A DNA stretch of 64,000 bases from Providencia sp. (GTDB taxonomy: Bacteria; Pseudomonadota; Gammaproteobacteria; Enterobacterales; Enterobacteriaceae), in the NCBI RefSeq assembly GCF_003533305.1, contig NZ_DOEH01000005.1, positions 36,991 to 100,990 on the forward strand, read 5' to 3'. The number at the start of each line of letters is the position of its first letter. Within the stretch, counting starts at the first letter, position 1. The notes beneath the pieces are model-generated. The model was not told the DNA's origin. It was given only the letters and a program-made list of their open reading frames with translations, and searched no databases. Positions 48,507 to 59,348 of the stretch are shown here, one piece after another. The position numbers were made by a program, and so were the translations under genes.

Positions 48507-51383
48507 ATGTCGATGTCACTTAGTCAATTAGAAAATCGTTCAGAATTTATTTCACGCCATATTGGTTCATCAGAACAACAAATAAAAACCATGTTGAATA
48601 CCGTTGGCGCAACGTCACTCGATAGTTTGATGGATAAAATTGTACCCAAAGCAATTTTATTACCGGAGCCACCGAGAGTGGGTGGGGGCGCAACAGAACA
48701 AGAAGCTTTGGCAGAGTTAAAAGCTATCGCTTCATTGAATAAACGTTATAAAAGTTATATCGGTATGGGCTATGCACCGACAGTGCTTCCTCCCGTTATT
48801 TTGCGTAACTTATTAGAAAATCCAGGTTGGTATACCGCTTACACGCCTTATCAACCTGAAGTATCTCAAGGTCGCCTTGAATCTTTGTTGAATTTTCAAC
48901 AGCTCACAATTGATTTAACAGGATTAGACTTAGCCTCTGCTTCACTACTTGATGAAGCAACAGCTGCCGCAGAAGCGATGGCGATGGCAAAACGGATTAG
49001 TAAGCTCAAAGATGCAGAACGCTTTTTTGTCGCTGATGATATTCACCCTCAAACACTGGATGTTGTGCGCACGCGCGCGGGAACATTTGGATTTGAAGTG
49101 ATTGTCGATAAAGCCGATAAAGTACTCGAACATGAAGGCGTATTTGGTGCGTTATTGCAGCAAGTGGGTACAACTGGAGAGATCCACGATTATACGGCCC
49201 TCTTAACAAAACTAAAAGAACGCAAAATCGTCAGTTGTGTTGCTGCGGAAATGATGGCTTTGGTTTTGTTGGCCGCGCCCGGTAAACAAGGCGCTGATAT
49301 TGTTTTTGGCTCAGCGCAACGTTTTGGTGTACCAATGGGATATGGTGGGCCTCATGCGGCATTCTTTGCTTGCCGTGATGAGTTCAAACGTGCAATGCCG
49401 GGGCGCATTATTGGTGTTTCACGTGATGCGGCAGGTAATACGGCATTACGTATGGCGATGCAAACTCGAGAGCAGCATATTCGTCGTGAAAAAGCTAACT
49501 CAAATATTTGTACCTCACAAGTTCTTTTGGCCAATATTGCAGCAATGTACGCGGTATATCACGGTCCTCAAGGCTTAAAAATAATTGCTGAGCGTATTCA
49601 TCGTTTTAGTTCTATTTTTGCGGCGGCATTAATTGAAGCTGGTGTTTCTGTGCGCCATAAAACGTGGTTTGATACTTTGACAATTGAGGTAACCGATAAA
49701 ATTGCGGTACTTGCTCGTGCAGATAAAGCCAAAATTAATTTACGTACGGATATTCGTGGTGCAGTGGGCGTGACGTTTAATGAAACCACAACACGTCAAG
49801 ATCTGAATGACTTGTTTGCTGTTATCACAGGTAATGATACAAAATTAGATTTTGAAAAACTCGATAAACAAGTTTCAGCTTCAGAAAATGCTATTGCGCT
49901 ATCAATGCAACGAGATGATGAAATTTTGGCACACCCTAATTTTCATCGTTACCACAGTGAAACGGAAATGATGCGTTACATGCATAGTTTGGAGCGAAAA
50001 GATTTAGCCCTGAATCAAGCAATGATACCGCTAGGCTCATGTACCATGAAGCTCAATGCGGCAGCGGAAATGATCCCGATTACATGGCCTGAATTTGGTG
50101 AGTTACATCCATTTTGTCCACCAGAGCAAGCTCAGGGTTATCATCAGATGATTGAACAGCTCTCTCATTGGTTGGTGCAATTAACTGGCTATGATGCGGT
50201 TTGTATGCAGCCAAACTCAGGCGCTCAGGGTGAGTACGCCGGGTTACTGGCAATTCGTCGTTATCATGAAAGCCGTGATGATGGCGCCCGAAATATTTGT
50301 TTAATTCCGGCATCAGCTCATGGTACCAATCCAGCTTCTGCCCATATGGCGGGAATGGACGTCGTCGTCGTGCGTTGCGATGATGAAGGTAATATTGATT
50401 TAGTTGATCTGCGTGAAAAAGCACAAGAGCACAGCGAAGCGCTATCTTGCGTGATGGTGACTTACCCATCGACTCATGGTGTGTATGAAGAAAGTATTCG
50501 TGAAGTTTGTGAAATTATTCATCAGTATGGCGGTCAAGTGTATCTTGATGGTGCAAATATGAATGCACAGGTGGGGCTAACGACTCCGGGCTTTATTGGT
50601 GCGGATGTTTCACATTTGAATTTACATAAAACCTTCTGTATTCCTCATGGCGGTGGCGGCCCAGGTATGGGACCGATAGGCGTTAAAAAGCATTTAGCAC
50701 CGTTTGTACCGGGGCATTCAGTAGTTGAACAGGAAATGATCACTGATCAAGGCGCGGTTTCCGCCGCACCATTTGGTAGTGCATCTATCTTACCGATTAG
50801 CTGGATGTATATTCGGATGATGGGCTCTTATGGTCTTCGAAAAGCGAGCCAAGTAGCAATCTTGAATGCAAATTACATTGCTAAGCGTTTGTCTGGTCAC
50901 TATGACATTTTATATACCGGTCAAGAAGGTTATGTGGCGCATGAGTGTATCGTTGATTTGCGCCCTATCAAGAAAGACACTGGTATTAGTGAATTAGATA
51001 TCGCAAAAAGACTGATTGATTATGGATTTCATGCACCAACTATGTCATTCCCTGTCGCGGGAACGTTGATGATTGAACCAACTGAATCGGAAAGTATTGT
51101 CGAAATTGATCGCTTTATTGATGCGATGCTGGCTATTCATGGTGAGATAGACCAAGTCGTCAAAGGTGAATGGCCACTTGAAGATAATCCATTGGTTAAT
51201 TCGCCTCATGTCCAAACGGAATTAGCCGATGAATGGGCTCATAGTTATAGCCGCGAACTCGCAGCCTTTCCAACTCACGCGACTCGAGTTAATAAATATT
51301 GGCCTGCGGTGAAACGCTTGGATGATGTATATGGCGATCGCCATTTACATTGTTCTTGTGTGCCGATTGCCGACTATATGTAA
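48507..51383 (+). CDS. gcvP: Glycine dehydrogenase (decarboxylating), P protein
   Basis: GcvP decarboxylates glycine with pyridoxal phosphate and loads the aminomethyl group onto GcvH. The 958 residues match E. coli (957). The protein shows two aminotransferase-like halves, the glycine-rich [17 protein letters not shown] region and, in the second half, the PLP lysine K708 in [20 protein letters not shown]. It is the last gene of the operon, separated from gcvH by the ERIC array. Confidence 0.98.
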   Translation: MSMSLSQLENRSEFISRHIGSSEQQIKTMLNTVGATSLDSLMDKIVPKAILLPEPPRVGGGATEQEALAELKAIASLNKRYKSYIGMGYAPTVLPPVILRNLLENPGWYTAYTPYQPEVSQGRLESLLNFQQLTIDLTGLDLASASLLDEATAAAEAMAMAKRISKLKDAERFFVADDIHPQTLDVVRTRAGTFGFEVIVDKADKVLEHEGVFGALLQQVGTTGEIHDYTALLTKLKERKIVSCVAAEMMALVLLAAPGKQGADIVFGSAQRFGVPMGYGGPHAAFFACRDEFKRAMPGRIIGVSRDAAGNTALRMAMQTREQHIRREKANSNICTSQVLLANIAAMYAVYHGPQGLKIIAERIHRFSSIFAAALIEAGVSVRHKTWFDTLTIEVTDKIAVLARADKAKINLRTDIRGAVGVTFNETTTRQDLNDLFAVITGNDTKLDFEKLDKQVSASENAIALSMQRDDEILAHPNFHRYHSETEMMRYMHSLERKDLALNQAMIPLGSCTMKLNAAAEMIPITWPEFGELHPFCPPEQAQGYHQMIEQLSHWLVQLTGYDAVCMQPNSGAQGEYAGLLAIRRYHESRDDGARNICLIPASAHGTNPASAHMAGMDVVVVRCDDEGNIDLVDLREKAQEHSEALSCVMVTYPSTHGVYEESIREVCEIIHQYGGQVYLDGANMNAQVGLTTPGFIGADVSHLNLHKTFCIPHGGGGPGMGPIGVKKHLAPFVPGHSVVEQEMITDQGAVSAAPFGSASILPISWMYIRMMGSYGLRKASQVAILNANYIAKRLSGHYDILYTGQEGYVAHECIVDLRPIKKDTGISELDIAKRLIDYGFHAPTMSFPVAGTLMIEPTESESIVEIDRFIDAMLAIHGEIDQVVKGEWPLEDNPLVNSPHVQTELADEWAHSYSRELAAFPTHATRVNKYWPAVKRLDDVYGDRHLHCSCVPIADYM

Positions 51384-51401
51384 TTTATTAGGTTGAGATA
51401 T

Positions 51402-51434
51402 AAAAGCCCGTTTATTGATAAGCGGGCTTTTATT
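51402..51434. terminator. Terminator between gcvP and the HD-domain gene
   Basis: Nine-base-pair stem AAAAGCCCG/CGGGCTTTT with a 12-base loop and T/A-rich flanks on both sides, serving convergent genes. Confidence 0.9.
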
Positions 51435-51445
51435 TTAAGGGGAGT

Positions 51446-52066
51446 CTACAGCAACCAGCCTTTTTGGTGAGCGAGTTCTAATTGAGGTTTAAGTTGTAGC
51501 CAAAATTCAGGGAGAATCTGTTCAATGTAGTCACATTTGCTTAGAACTTGGTCAAGGCGAATATTATTTTCAACCCAGCTTTGTCCCTGATTATGTAAGT
51601 TCATTAGCATTGGCATCGCTCTATCAATCGCATTCGCAAATTTAGAGTCTTGTGTCTCTAATGCGTCATACTCATTCCACAGAGCTAAAAATGACTCACT
51701 TTGTGGACTAGGAAGTAGGGCGAAAATACGTTTTGCTGCTTTGATTTCTTCATCACGAATAGCTTCGCGTGCTGCATTATCAAATACAATCACATCTCCG
51801 GCATCAATCTCGACAATGTCGTGAACAAGTGCAAGCTTAATGGCATGTTCTGGATTGACACCTTCAACGTATGGGGCAAAACTCATTGCCGCGACAGCAA
51901 ATTGCCAGCTATGTTCGGCCGTGTTTTCATGACGTTCACGATTAAGTAGCTTATTTTTACGATAAACACTTTTTAGCTTATCGAGTTCCATTAAAAATTG
52001 GACGACTTCGGTAAAAGCCCCAAAATTCATAATATCGAGTGGCTTAGTACCTGTTACTGATGACAT
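51446..52066 (-). CDS. HD-domain hydrolase (5'-deoxynucleotidase/HDDC2-like)
   Basis: The 206-residue protein of the HD superfamily has metal-binding residues in RHENTAEHSWQ (first His), LALVHDIVEIDAGD (His-Asp) and ANAIDRAMPMLMN (last Asp). Overall it resembles the COG1896 group that includes E. coli YfbR, a 5'-deoxynucleoside-monophosphate phosphatase, but it is closer in character to the HDDC2 type than to YfbR itself. A GAGGT ribosome-binding site precedes the ATG. It lies 11 bases downstream of ygfZ on the same strand, a pairing not found in E. coli. The substrate has to remain open. Confidence 0.85.
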   Translation of the reverse strand: MSSVTGTKPLDIMNFGAFTEVVQFLMELDKLKSVYRKNKLLNRERHENTAEHSWQFAVAAMSFAPYVEGVNPEHAIKLALVHDIVEIDAGDVIVFDNAAREAIRDEEIKAAKRIFALLPSPQSESFLALWNEYDALETQDSKFANAIDRAMPMLMNLHNQGQSWVENNIRLDQVLSKCDYIEQILPEFWLQLKPQLELAHQKGWLL

Positions 52067-52077
52067 AAAAACCTCAA

Positions 52078-53064
52078 TTATTTTTCTTCTTCTAATGAAT
52101 ATGGCAGTGGTGCAATGGTGAGACGACTTTGTTCATCACCAATAACACGAAAGACACTATCGGCTTCCATATCATTATTCATAATGATTTGTACGTTTAA
52201 CTCATCATTACCTAAACGAACCGCAGCAAGAACAGTGCCTGTACGGCGCCATTTATCACCTAATTGCCACTCTAGCCCATCACCTGCTGCGGGGACTGAT
52301 GAACCTGTCCCTTTTAGCCAGTACATTGCTCGCTTATTTGCGCCACGGAATTTTGCACGGGCTACCATTTCTTGGCCTGTATAACAGCCTTTTTTAAAGC
52401 TAATACCATAAGGTAGTGCTTGCAAGTTAGTCGCTTGAGGCAAATGTTGTGCACTATTTTCTTGGTCGATAATGGCATAGCCCGCTTCAATTTCTAATGA
52501 TAACCACTGGTCATCGTTAACTTGAATTGCATTCAGGGAACTGGTGACCTGTTGCGCGGTTTGTTCATCTGTAATTAGCAGAAAACGTTCAGCAGGCAGG
52601 GCAAAATGTAATAAGGTTGTTGTTCCATGAGTGACGATTTGGTTTTCGTTATCAGGTAGAACATCAAAAAGAGAGGCTAATGCGGCTTTTGCGCCGAGGC
52701 CTGCGATAGCAAGTAGTTTTAGGTCTGATTTTTTTTCAAAAGTAACTTTAGAAAAAACGGCATATTTTTTTAGTTCAGTAAGCTCTGCATCAGCGACACT
52801 TTTTCTAATTAAATAGGAAAAACCGTCTAAATGATGAAAGAGACGAAGGTCACTCCACATTTTACCTTTCGGGTCACAATGTGCTGTTAATGTATGAACC
52901 TGCTGGAGTGTACTTATATCCGCGGTGACCTGCCCTTGTAGATATTTTTCAGCATCAATGCCATGAATATGAATAAGTTCCCAGTTTTCTAGCGAAATCA
53001 AAACGAGAGGTAAAGACTGAGAATCAAGAGGGAATTGCGATAAGTTGTCAACATGGGTAGTCAT
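52078..53064 (-). CDS. ygfZ: tRNA-modifying / Fe-S cluster assembly protein YgfZ
   Basis: YgfZ is a folate-binding GcvT-like protein that helps maintain certain iron-sulfur enzymes, including the tRNA thiotransferase MiaB. The 328 residues carry the hallmark motif KGCYTGQE with its essential cysteine, and [19 protein letters not shown] near the N-terminus. The ATG at 53064 with AGGTGA upstream was chosen; the frame extends 35 codons further without homology. It is divergent from sdhE. Confidence 0.95.
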   Translation of the reverse strand: MTTHVDNLSQFPLDSQSLPLVLISLENWELIHIHGIDAEKYLQGQVTADISTLQQVHTLTAHCDPKGKMWSDLRLFHHLDGFSYLIRKSVADAELTELKKYAVFSKVTFEKKSDLKLLAIAGLGAKAALASLFDVLPDNENQIVTHGTTTLLHFALPAERFLLITDEQTAQQVTSSLNAIQVNDDQWLSLEIEAGYAIIDQENSAQHLPQATNLQALPYGISFKKGCYTGQEMVARAKFRGANKRAMYWLKGTGSSVPAAGDGLEWQLGDKWRRTGTVLAAVRLGNDELNVQIIMNNDMEADSVFRVIGDEQSRLTIAPLPYSLEEEK

Positions 53065-53354
53065 GATTTCACCTGTTGTTCTTTGATAGATAAAGGTGCC
53101 TAATGGTAAAATAGCTAGGTAACATTGCAAGCAGTTATTATGCCATTTTATTGAGATAGCCCCTAGCAATCAAAAACGTCTTTAGCATTTTTAGTCTTTT
53201 TAATTTTTTTGCATAAGGGGACGTGAAAAATGGTATTTTACTGCTTAAAATGATAACAATGTCGAGTCTGACATGTTTTATTGGCCGCTAATCTGTTAGA
53301 ATATTTAAAATAATCAATCTTATCAGTTAACTGCAACAGAAAGGTCGTAGTGAA

Positions 53355-53621
53355 ATGGATATAGAAAATAAAGCGCGGATTCATTGGGCTTGTAGACGTG
53401 GTATGCGTGAGCTAGATATTTCAATCATGCCTTTTTTTGAATACGAATATGATAGCTTGTCAGATGAAGATAAACACACGTTTGTTCGTTTGTTAGAGTG
53501 TGCAGATCCAGATTTATTTAATTGGCTGATGAACCATGGTCGTCCAGACGACGAAAAGTTATTTGCTATGATAAAACTTATTCAGGAAAAAAATAAAAAT
53601 CGTGGTCCTGTGGAAATCTAA
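53355..53621 (+). CDS. sdhE: FAD assembly factor SdhE
   Basis: SdhE (YgfY) promotes covalent attachment of FAD to succinate dehydrogenase and fumarate reductase. The 88-residue protein has the conserved RGMRE motif (residues 15-19) that contacts the flavoprotein, and the usual helical bundle ([17 protein letters not shown]). Its end overlaps the start of ygfX by 20 bases, as is common for this pair. Confidence 0.95.
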   Translation: MDIENKARIHWACRRGMRELDISIMPFFEYEYDSLSDEDKHTFVRLLECADPDLFNWLMNHGRPDDEKLFAMIKLIQEKNKNRGPVEI

Positions 53622-54012
53622 TCTCTCCATTTCATGGAAAACTCAATTTTTTTCTACCTGTGTTCATGGGGCGGTTGGCGCTTTTTTGCTGATTGCACCG
53701 TGGGCACCGGAGAATTCAATGATATGGCTACCATTATTGGTTGTTGTGGTTGCTAGCTGGGCTAAAAGCCAAAAAAATATCAGTAAAACGAAAGGTGTCG
53801 CTGTTCTTGTTAATGGCAATAAAGTCCAGTGGAAGAAAAACGAATGGAGTATCGATAAAACGCCTTGGCGTAGCCGTTTTGGCATACTACTCACTATGAG
53901 CGCGCTTCAGGGCAAACCACGAAAAATTCATCTCTGGGTAGCAAGGGATGCAGTATCGGATGAAAACTGGCGAAATCTAAATCAATTATTACTGCAATAT
54001 CCAGATATTTAA
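53602..54012 (+). CDS. ygfX: Inner-membrane protein YgfX (CptA)
   Basis: This is a small membrane protein paired with sdhE; in E. coli it has been described as a toxin acting on MreB and FtsZ, though it is also linked to flavinylation. The 136-residue protein has two transmembrane segments (about 18-35 and 38-56) and a cytoplasmic domain with the typical [15 protein letters not shown]. The start is GTG at 53602, giving [15 protein letters not shown], which matches the E. coli start. It is translationally coupled to sdhE. Confidence 0.9.
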   Translation: MVLWKSNLSISWKTQFFSTCVHGAVGAFLLIAPWAPENSMIWLPLLVVVVASWAKSQKNISKTKGVAVLVNGNKVQWKKNEWSIDKTPWRSRFGILLTMSALQGKPRKIHLWVARDAVSDENWRNLNQLLLQYPDI

Positions 54013-54082
54013 TGCTATAGCTAAGATAGCACCGAATAATTTATATTTTTGATACAGTTCTGTTAATTGCAGTAATTTCAAG

Positions 54083-54601
54083 TCAGAGCGATTCTTCAAT
54101 TTCTTGTAAGATTTGTATGCACCATTGTGCTATGCGCGCATCGGTTTGTTCGAACTGATGAACTTCATCTATCGCCAAACCCACAAACATATCGCCGTTA
54201 TCATTTAAGGGTTTCGGGCTTTCAAATTCATATCCTTCTGTAGGCCAAAAACCAATAAAATGAGCGCCAGTAGGTTTAAGTTGATGATAGAGCAAACCTA
54301 ATGCATCCAGAAACCATTCGCTATAATCGATTTGATCGCCAAGACCGAACAACGCGACAATCTTTCCTTCAAGATTAAGCTTGGGAAGCTGTTCCCAAAT
54401 TTCTAGCCAATCTTCCTGTATTTCACCGAAATCCCACGTAGGTATTCCTAAAATGAGAACATCATACTGTTCCATCAATGTGGGTGGAGTATCATTGATA
54501 TTATGCAGTGTGACGAAATCATCGCCGAGAATATCACGTATTTTTTCTGCAACCATTTCGGTATAACAGGTACTAGAACCGTAAAAAAGACCTATTTTCA
54601 T
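54083..54601 (-). CDS. fldB: Flavodoxin 2
   Basis: FldB is a small FMN-binding electron carrier of unclear specific partner, induced by superoxide in E. coli. The 172 residues carry the FMN phosphate loop GSSTCYTE (about residues 8-15), [20 protein letters not shown] and [20 protein letters not shown], typical of long-chain flavodoxins. It is on the minus strand, divergent from xerD, exactly as in E. coli. Confidence 0.94.
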   Translation of the reverse strand: MKIGLFYGSSTCYTEMVAEKIRDILGDDFVTLHNINDTPPTLMEQYDVLILGIPTWDFGEIQEDWLEIWEQLPKLNLEGKIVALFGLGDQIDYSEWFLDALGLLYHQLKPTGAHFIGFWPTEGYEFESPKPLNDNGDMFVGLAIDEVHQFEQTDARIAQWCIQILQEIEESL

Positions 54602-54719
54602 ATATATTGTTACTATGTCCAGCTATGGTTTTTCATCACAAGAGATATATTGTAACAGATGGAGCCATATTCGGGCATAATAGAATCGTGCGGTTTTACT
54701 TAAAGGAACGGAATTTGTC

Positions 54720-55622
54720 GTGGAAACAAAACAACTTAATCCATTAATTGAACAATTTCTTGATACAATTTGGCTAGAACAATCACTTGCTGATAATACA
54801 TTAGCGTCATATCGTCTTGATTTGCAGTCATTGGATAGGTGGTTAGATGCGCAGCAATTGCATTTGGAAAGTGTTCAATCTTTAGATTTACAGTCTTTTT
54901 TAGCTGAACGTATTGATAGCGGTTATAAGGCGGCAAGTTCAGCGCGTTTATTGAGTTCAATTCGTCGGCTTTTCCAGTATTTTTATCGTGAAAAAATACG
55001 ACTTGATGATCCTTCTGCGGTAATTGCGGCGCCTAAAATACCAAGACGCTTACCCAAAGATTTGAGTGAAAAACAGGTCGAAGATTTACTTAATGCGCCA
55101 GCAACAGAAGACGCTCTTGAGTTAAGAGACAAAGCCATGCTTGAAGTTTTATATGCATGTGGTTTACGTGTCTCCGAACTTATTGGGTTAACATTCCCAG
55201 ATATCAGTTTACGGCAGGGCGTTATACGGGTTGTCGGTAAAGGTGATAAAGAGCGATTGATTCCTTTGGGAGAAGAGGCAATATATTGGCTAGAAAAATA
55301 TATTGATGAGAGCCGCCCTGAATTATTAAACGGTAAAGCGAGTGACGTTTTATTTCCAAGTAAGCGTGGAACAAAAATGACTCGACAAACATTTTGGTAC
55401 CGCATTAAATATTATGCAGTTTTGGCGAATATAGACGCTGAATTATTATCGCCACATGTACTGAGGCATGCATTTGCTACGCATTTGCTTAATCATGGTG
55501 CAGACTTACGAGTGGTGCAGATGTTGTTGGGGCATAGCGACCTTTCAACAACACAAATTTATACGCATGTTGCTACTGAACGGTTACGTGTATTACATGA
55601 GCAACATCATCCAAGGGGATGA
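54720..55622 (+). CDS. xerD: Site-specific tyrosine recombinase XerD
   Basis: XerD acts with XerC at the dif site to resolve chromosome dimers under FtsK control. The 300-residue protein has an N-terminal core-binding domain and the catalytic residues in ACGLRVSEL (Arg), SPHVLRHAFATHLL (His and Arg), LGHSDLSTTQ (His) and the nucleophile Y281 in IYTHV. The start is GTG at 54720. It is followed after 20 bases by dsbC and then recJ, the conserved xerD-dsbC-recJ operon. Confidence 0.97.
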   Translation: METKQLNPLIEQFLDTIWLEQSLADNTLASYRLDLQSLDRWLDAQQLHLESVQSLDLQSFLAERIDSGYKAASSARLLSSIRRLFQYFYREKIRLDDPSAVIAAPKIPRRLPKDLSEKQVEDLLNAPATEDALELRDKAMLEVLYACGLRVSELIGLTFPDISLRQGVIRVVGKGDKERLIPLGEEAIYWLEKYIDESRPELLNGKASDVLFPSKRGTKMTRQTFWYRIKYYAVLANIDAELLSPHVLRHAFATHLLNHGADLRVVQMLLGHSDLSTTQIYTHVATERLRVLHEQHHPRG

Positions 55623-55642
55623 TGTGCTATTTAAGGATAAAT

Positions 55643-56344
55643 ATGAAACGCAAATTGTTATTATTGGTGGCGTGTATTGCGTCTTTTACGGCTTCGGTTT
55701 ATGGAGCGACAGAAGAAAAAGTAATTAAAGAGACTCTTGCAAAATACGACATGACGGTTGAGTCAATTAAGCCTTCGCCAATTGTGGGGCTAAATGTAGT
55801 TGAAACCTCAACAGGTATTGTTTATATCACTGATGACGGTAAGTATTTATTGCAAGGTCCTATCTATGATATGAGCGGCAAAAATCCGGTCAATATCAGC
55901 AACCAGCCGTTGATGAAAAAAGTTGAAGCGCTAAAAGATGAAATGATTGTTTTTAAAGCGCCAAAAGAGAAATACGTTGTGACGGTCTTTACGGATATTA
56001 GCTGTGGCTATTGTAAAAAACTACATGAAACCGTGGGTGAATTAAACAGTAAAGGCGTAACTGTACGTTATCTGGCTTATCCTCGCCAAGGTTTGGACAG
56101 TGACGTGGCTAAAAAAATGGCATCAATATGGTGTAATGCGATGCCACAAAATGCATTAACAAAAGCATTCAAAGGCGATGAAATTGCCATGATTGATGAA
56201 TGTAAAATTGATTTTAGTAAGCATATGCAAGTAGGTAACTTATTTAAAGTTACAGGAACCCCGGCTATTATTTTACCAAATGGACAAATGTTGCCAGGCT
56301 TTTTAACGCCAGATGCTCTTATTCAGTTACTTGAACAAAAATAG
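55643..56344 (+). CDS. dsbC: Periplasmic disulfide isomerase DsbC
   Basis: DsbC corrects wrong disulfide bonds in the periplasm as a V-shaped dimer kept reduced by DsbD. The 233-residue precursor has a signal peptide (KRKLLLLVACIASFTASVYG, cut near residue 20), a dimerisation domain, and a thioredoxin-fold domain with the active site C121-G-Y-C124. The cis-proline segment TGTPAIILPNG is present. The ATG at 55643 with AAGGA upstream is used; the frame is open eight codons earlier into the xerD end. Confidence 0.96.
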   Translation: MKRKLLLLVACIASFTASVYGATEEKVIKETLAKYDMTVESIKPSPIVGLNVVETSTGIVYITDDGKYLLQGPIYDMSGKNPVNISNQPLMKKVEALKDEMIVFKAPKEKYVVTVFTDISCGYCKKLHETVGELNSKGVTVRYLAYPRQGLDSDVAKKMASIWCNAMPQNALTKAFKGDEIAMIDECKIDFSKHMQVGNLFKVTGTPAIILPNGQMLPGFLTPDALIQLLEQK

Positions 56345-56352
56345 TCGCCATT

Positions 56353-58086
56353 GTGAATATTGAAACTTTTTTACGTCAGCGAGCATTAAGCGATGAAGTG
56401 ATTCAATTGCCTGATGTTCCAGAGCTTTTACAACGTATTTATGCGTATCGTGGCATTACCAATACGACCCAATTAGAGCGTAAAGCGTCTAACCTTTTGG
56501 ATTATCGTTCGTTATTCGGTATTGAAAATGCGTTAGCGTTACTTTATAGCGCATTAATTGAGCATGATTCAATCACTATTGTGGGTGATTTTGACGCTGA
56601 TGGCGCAACAAGTACGGCTTTGGCTATTCGTGCATTAAAGGCGATGGGATATGCAAATATTAATTATATTGTGCCAAATCGTTTTGAAAATGGGTATGGA
56701 TTAACGCCATTGGTGGTGGAAGAAGCACGTAAGCGCGGTGCTAATCTTATTATTACTGTTGATAATGGTATTTCCTCTCATGAGGGGGTTGCTACAGCAA
56801 ATGATTACGGTATTAAAGTGATTATTACCGATCACCATTTGCCCGGTGAAACCTTGCCAGATGCAGATGCTATTATTAATCCAAACCTTAACCAATGCCA
56901 TTTTGCATCTAAATCGCTAGCCGGTGTCGGAGTGACATTTTATTTAATGTCAGCACTTCGTGCTCATTTACGTCAAGAAGGGTGGTTTACCCAACAAGGT
57001 CTTAGTGAACCTAATTTGGCTGAATATCTCGATTTAGTCGCTTTAGGTACTGTGGCAGACGTTGTTCCGCTCGATACCAATAATCGAATTTTGGTACATC
57101 AAGGCTTACATCGCGTCAGAGCAGGGCGTTGCTGTGCAGGTATTAAGGCATTAATCGAGGTGTCTAAACGAGAAGCCCCTCGGCTTGTTGCTAATGATTT
57201 TGGATTTGCACTAGGGCCAAGATTAAATGCGGCGGGTAGGCTTGATGATATGTCCGTCAGTATCGAACTATTGTTGACTGATGATATGGCTTACGCGCGG
57301 GAACTTGCTAATGAACTGGATGGATTAAACCAAACTCGGCGTGATATTGAAGCGGGTATGCAGCAAGAAGCGTTAGTGTTATTTAACCAAATAGATTATA
57401 GCGATAACCAATTACCCCATGGTTTAGCACTGTATCATCCAGAATGGCATCAGGGGGTCGTTGGTATTCTTGCATCGAGAATTAAAGAACAATATCATCG
57501 ACCTGTTATTGCATTTGCACCTGCGGGCGATGGTATTTTAAAGGGCTCAGGGCGTTCTGTTCAGGGCGTTCATATGAGAGATGCTTTAGAGCGCTTAAAT
57601 ACTTTACAGCCTGGGTTGATGCAAAAATTTGGTGGTCATGCGATGGCGGCAGGATTGACTCTTGAAGAAGGTAACTTTGAAACGTTTAAACATCACTTTG
57701 AGTTGTTAATGGGCGAAATTATTCAACCTGAGCAATTATCAGGGGTAATTTGGAGTGATGGCGAACTGGCTCGCAATGAATTTTCTTTAGAAACTGCTGA
57801 ACTTATTCGTGAAAGTGGTCCATGGGGGCAATCATTTCCTGAACCTATATTTGATGGACACTTTCAGCTATTACAACAAAAATTAGTTGGCACTAAACAT
57901 CTTAAGCTGATCTTGGAGCCTATTAATGGTGGGCCGATGTTAGATGCTATTATGTTTAATATTGATGTACGCCGGTGGCCTGATAATAGCGTGAAAAAAG
58001 CTAAAATCGCATTTAAACTCGATGTTAACGAGTTCCGTGGACAGCGAAATGTGCAGTTAATGATAGAACACATTTGGCCTGAATAA
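56353..58086 (+). CDS. recJ: Single-stranded-DNA-specific exonuclease RecJ
   Basis: RecJ is the 5'-3' single-strand exonuclease of RecF-pathway recombination and mismatch and base-excision repair. The 577 residues equal the E. coli length. Visible are the DHH-family motifs VGDFDADGATST, VTVDNGISS-like IITVDNGISSHE, ITDHHLPGE and GTVADVVPL, and the DHHA1 motif GGHAMAAGLTL. The start is GTG at 56353, eight bases after the dsbC stop. prfB follows after 131 bases. Confidence 0.96.
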   Translation: MNIETFLRQRALSDEVIQLPDVPELLQRIYAYRGITNTTQLERKASNLLDYRSLFGIENALALLYSALIEHDSITIVGDFDADGATSTALAIRALKAMGYANINYIVPNRFENGYGLTPLVVEEARKRGANLIITVDNGISSHEGVATANDYGIKVIITDHHLPGETLPDADAIINPNLNQCHFASKSLAGVGVTFYLMSALRAHLRQEGWFTQQGLSEPNLAEYLDLVALGTVADVVPLDTNNRILVHQGLHRVRAGRCCAGIKALIEVSKREAPRLVANDFGFALGPRLNAAGRLDDMSVSIELLLTDDMAYARELANELDGLNQTRRDIEAGMQQEALVLFNQIDYSDNQLPHGLALYHPEWHQGVVGILASRIKEQYHRPVIAFAPAGDGILKGSGRSVQGVHMRDALERLNTLQPGLMQKFGGHAMAAGLTLEEGNFETFKHHFELLMGEIIQPEQLSGVIWSDGELARNEFSLETAELIRESGPWGQSFPEPIFDGHFQLLQQKLVGTKHLKLILEPINGGPMLDAIMFNIDVRRWPDNSVKKAKIAFKLDVNEFRGQRNVQLMIEHIWPE

Positions 58087-58217
58087 CAAATTAAGCTGTA
58101 CTCATTAATGATAGATAAAGCAGTTTTTATGGTGCTATAAACCTTGCCGAAGTTCCGGTATACTAAACGGTTTGTAAATACAAAATTTTATCTTCGACCA
58201 ACCATAAGATATTGAAA

Positions 58218-59319
58218 ATGACGTTTGAAATTAACCCAGTAAAAAATAAGATTCAGGACCTGTCTGAACGGACAGCGGTTCTGAGGGGGTATCTTTGACT
58301 ATGATGCCAAGAAGGAACGCTTAGAAGAAGTCAATGCAGAGCTTGAGCAGCCTGATGTCTGGAACGAACCAGAAAGAGCTCAAGCACTTGGTAAAGAGCG
58401 CTCATCCCTTGAAATTATTGTTGAGACCATCGACCAATTAACTCAAGGTATTGAAGATGTAGAAGGTTTACTTGAACTTGCCATCGAAGCCGATGACGAA
58501 GAAACCTTCAACGAAGCGGGTGCCGAGTTAGATGCGCTACAAACTAAGTTAGAAAAACTTGAGTTTCACCGTATGTTCTCTGGTGAGTATGATAGTGCTA
58601 ACTGCTACATTGACTTGCAAGCGGGTTCTGGCGGTACGGAAGCCCAAGATTGGGCAAGTATGTTATTACGTATGTACTTGCGTTGGGCTGAGTCAAAGGG
58701 CTTCAAAACAGAAATTATTGAAGAATCTGATGGTGATGTTGCAGGTTTAAAATCCGCGACAGTAAAAATCATTGGTGACTACGCATATGGCTGGCTGAGA
58801 ACTGAAACTGGGGTTCACCGTTTGGTTCGTAAAAGCCCGTTTGATTCAGGTGGTCGTCGTCATACATCGTTCAGCTCGGCGTTTATTTACCCGGAAGTTG
58901 ATGATGATATTGATATAGAAATTAACCCAGCTGATTTGCGCATTGACGTATACCGCGCTTCAGGTGCGGGTGGTCAGCACGTTAATAAAACTGAGTCTGC
59001 GGTACGTATCACACATATTCCGACCAATATTGTGACTCAGTGTCAAAATGACCGTTCACAACATAAAAATAAAGATCAAGCGATGCGCCAGTTAAAAGCG
59101 AAGCTTTATGAACTGGAAGTCCAGAAGAAAAATGCTGACAAGCAGGTCATGGAAGAGAACAAATCGGATATCGGCTGGGGAAGCCAGATTCGTTCTTATG
59201 TACTTGATGATGCAAGAATAAAAGACTTACGTACTGGTGTGGAAACGCGTAACACGCAAGCCGTACTGGATGGTGATTTAGATAAATTCATTGAAGCTAG
59301 CTTAAAAGCTGGCCTGTGA
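58218..59319 (+). CDS. prfB: Peptide chain release factor 2 (programmed +1 frameshift)
   Basis: RF2 recognises UAA and UGA stop codons. The first 26 codons (58218-58295) end at an in-frame UGA (58296-58298), and translation continues after a +1 shift at CTT-TGA-C to 59319, giving 366 residues. The shift site AGGGGGTATCTTTGAC, with its Shine-Dalgarno-like AGGGGG, is the classical one, so RF2 shortage promotes its own synthesis. The product has the stop-reading SPF tripeptide (RKSPFDSGG) and the catalytic GGQ at 251-253 ([12 protein letters not shown]). lysS follows after 7 bases. Confidence 0.97.
58282..58299 (+). promoter_or_regulatory. Programmed +1 ribosomal frameshift site of prfB
   Basis: Internal Shine-Dalgarno AGGGGG, then TAT, the slippery CTT (58293-58295) and UGA followed by C. 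It matches the well-known bacterial RF2 autoregulatory site exactly. Confidence 0.96.
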
Positions 59320-59348
59320 GGAAAAAATGTCTCAGGAAAAAATGTCTC
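59319..59348 (+). repeat. 15-base tandem duplication of the lysS start region
   Basis: AGGAAAAAATGTCTC occurs twice in a row (59319-59333 and 59334-59348), copying both the ribosome-binding site and the ATG in frame. Two starts, 59327 and 59342, are thus equally well equipped. Confidence 0.9.

Noticed and set aside
53065..53169. N-terminal extension of YgfZ by 35 codons
   Set aside because: The ATG at 53064 has AGGTGA at good spacing and the extension runs through the likely promoter shared with sdhE.
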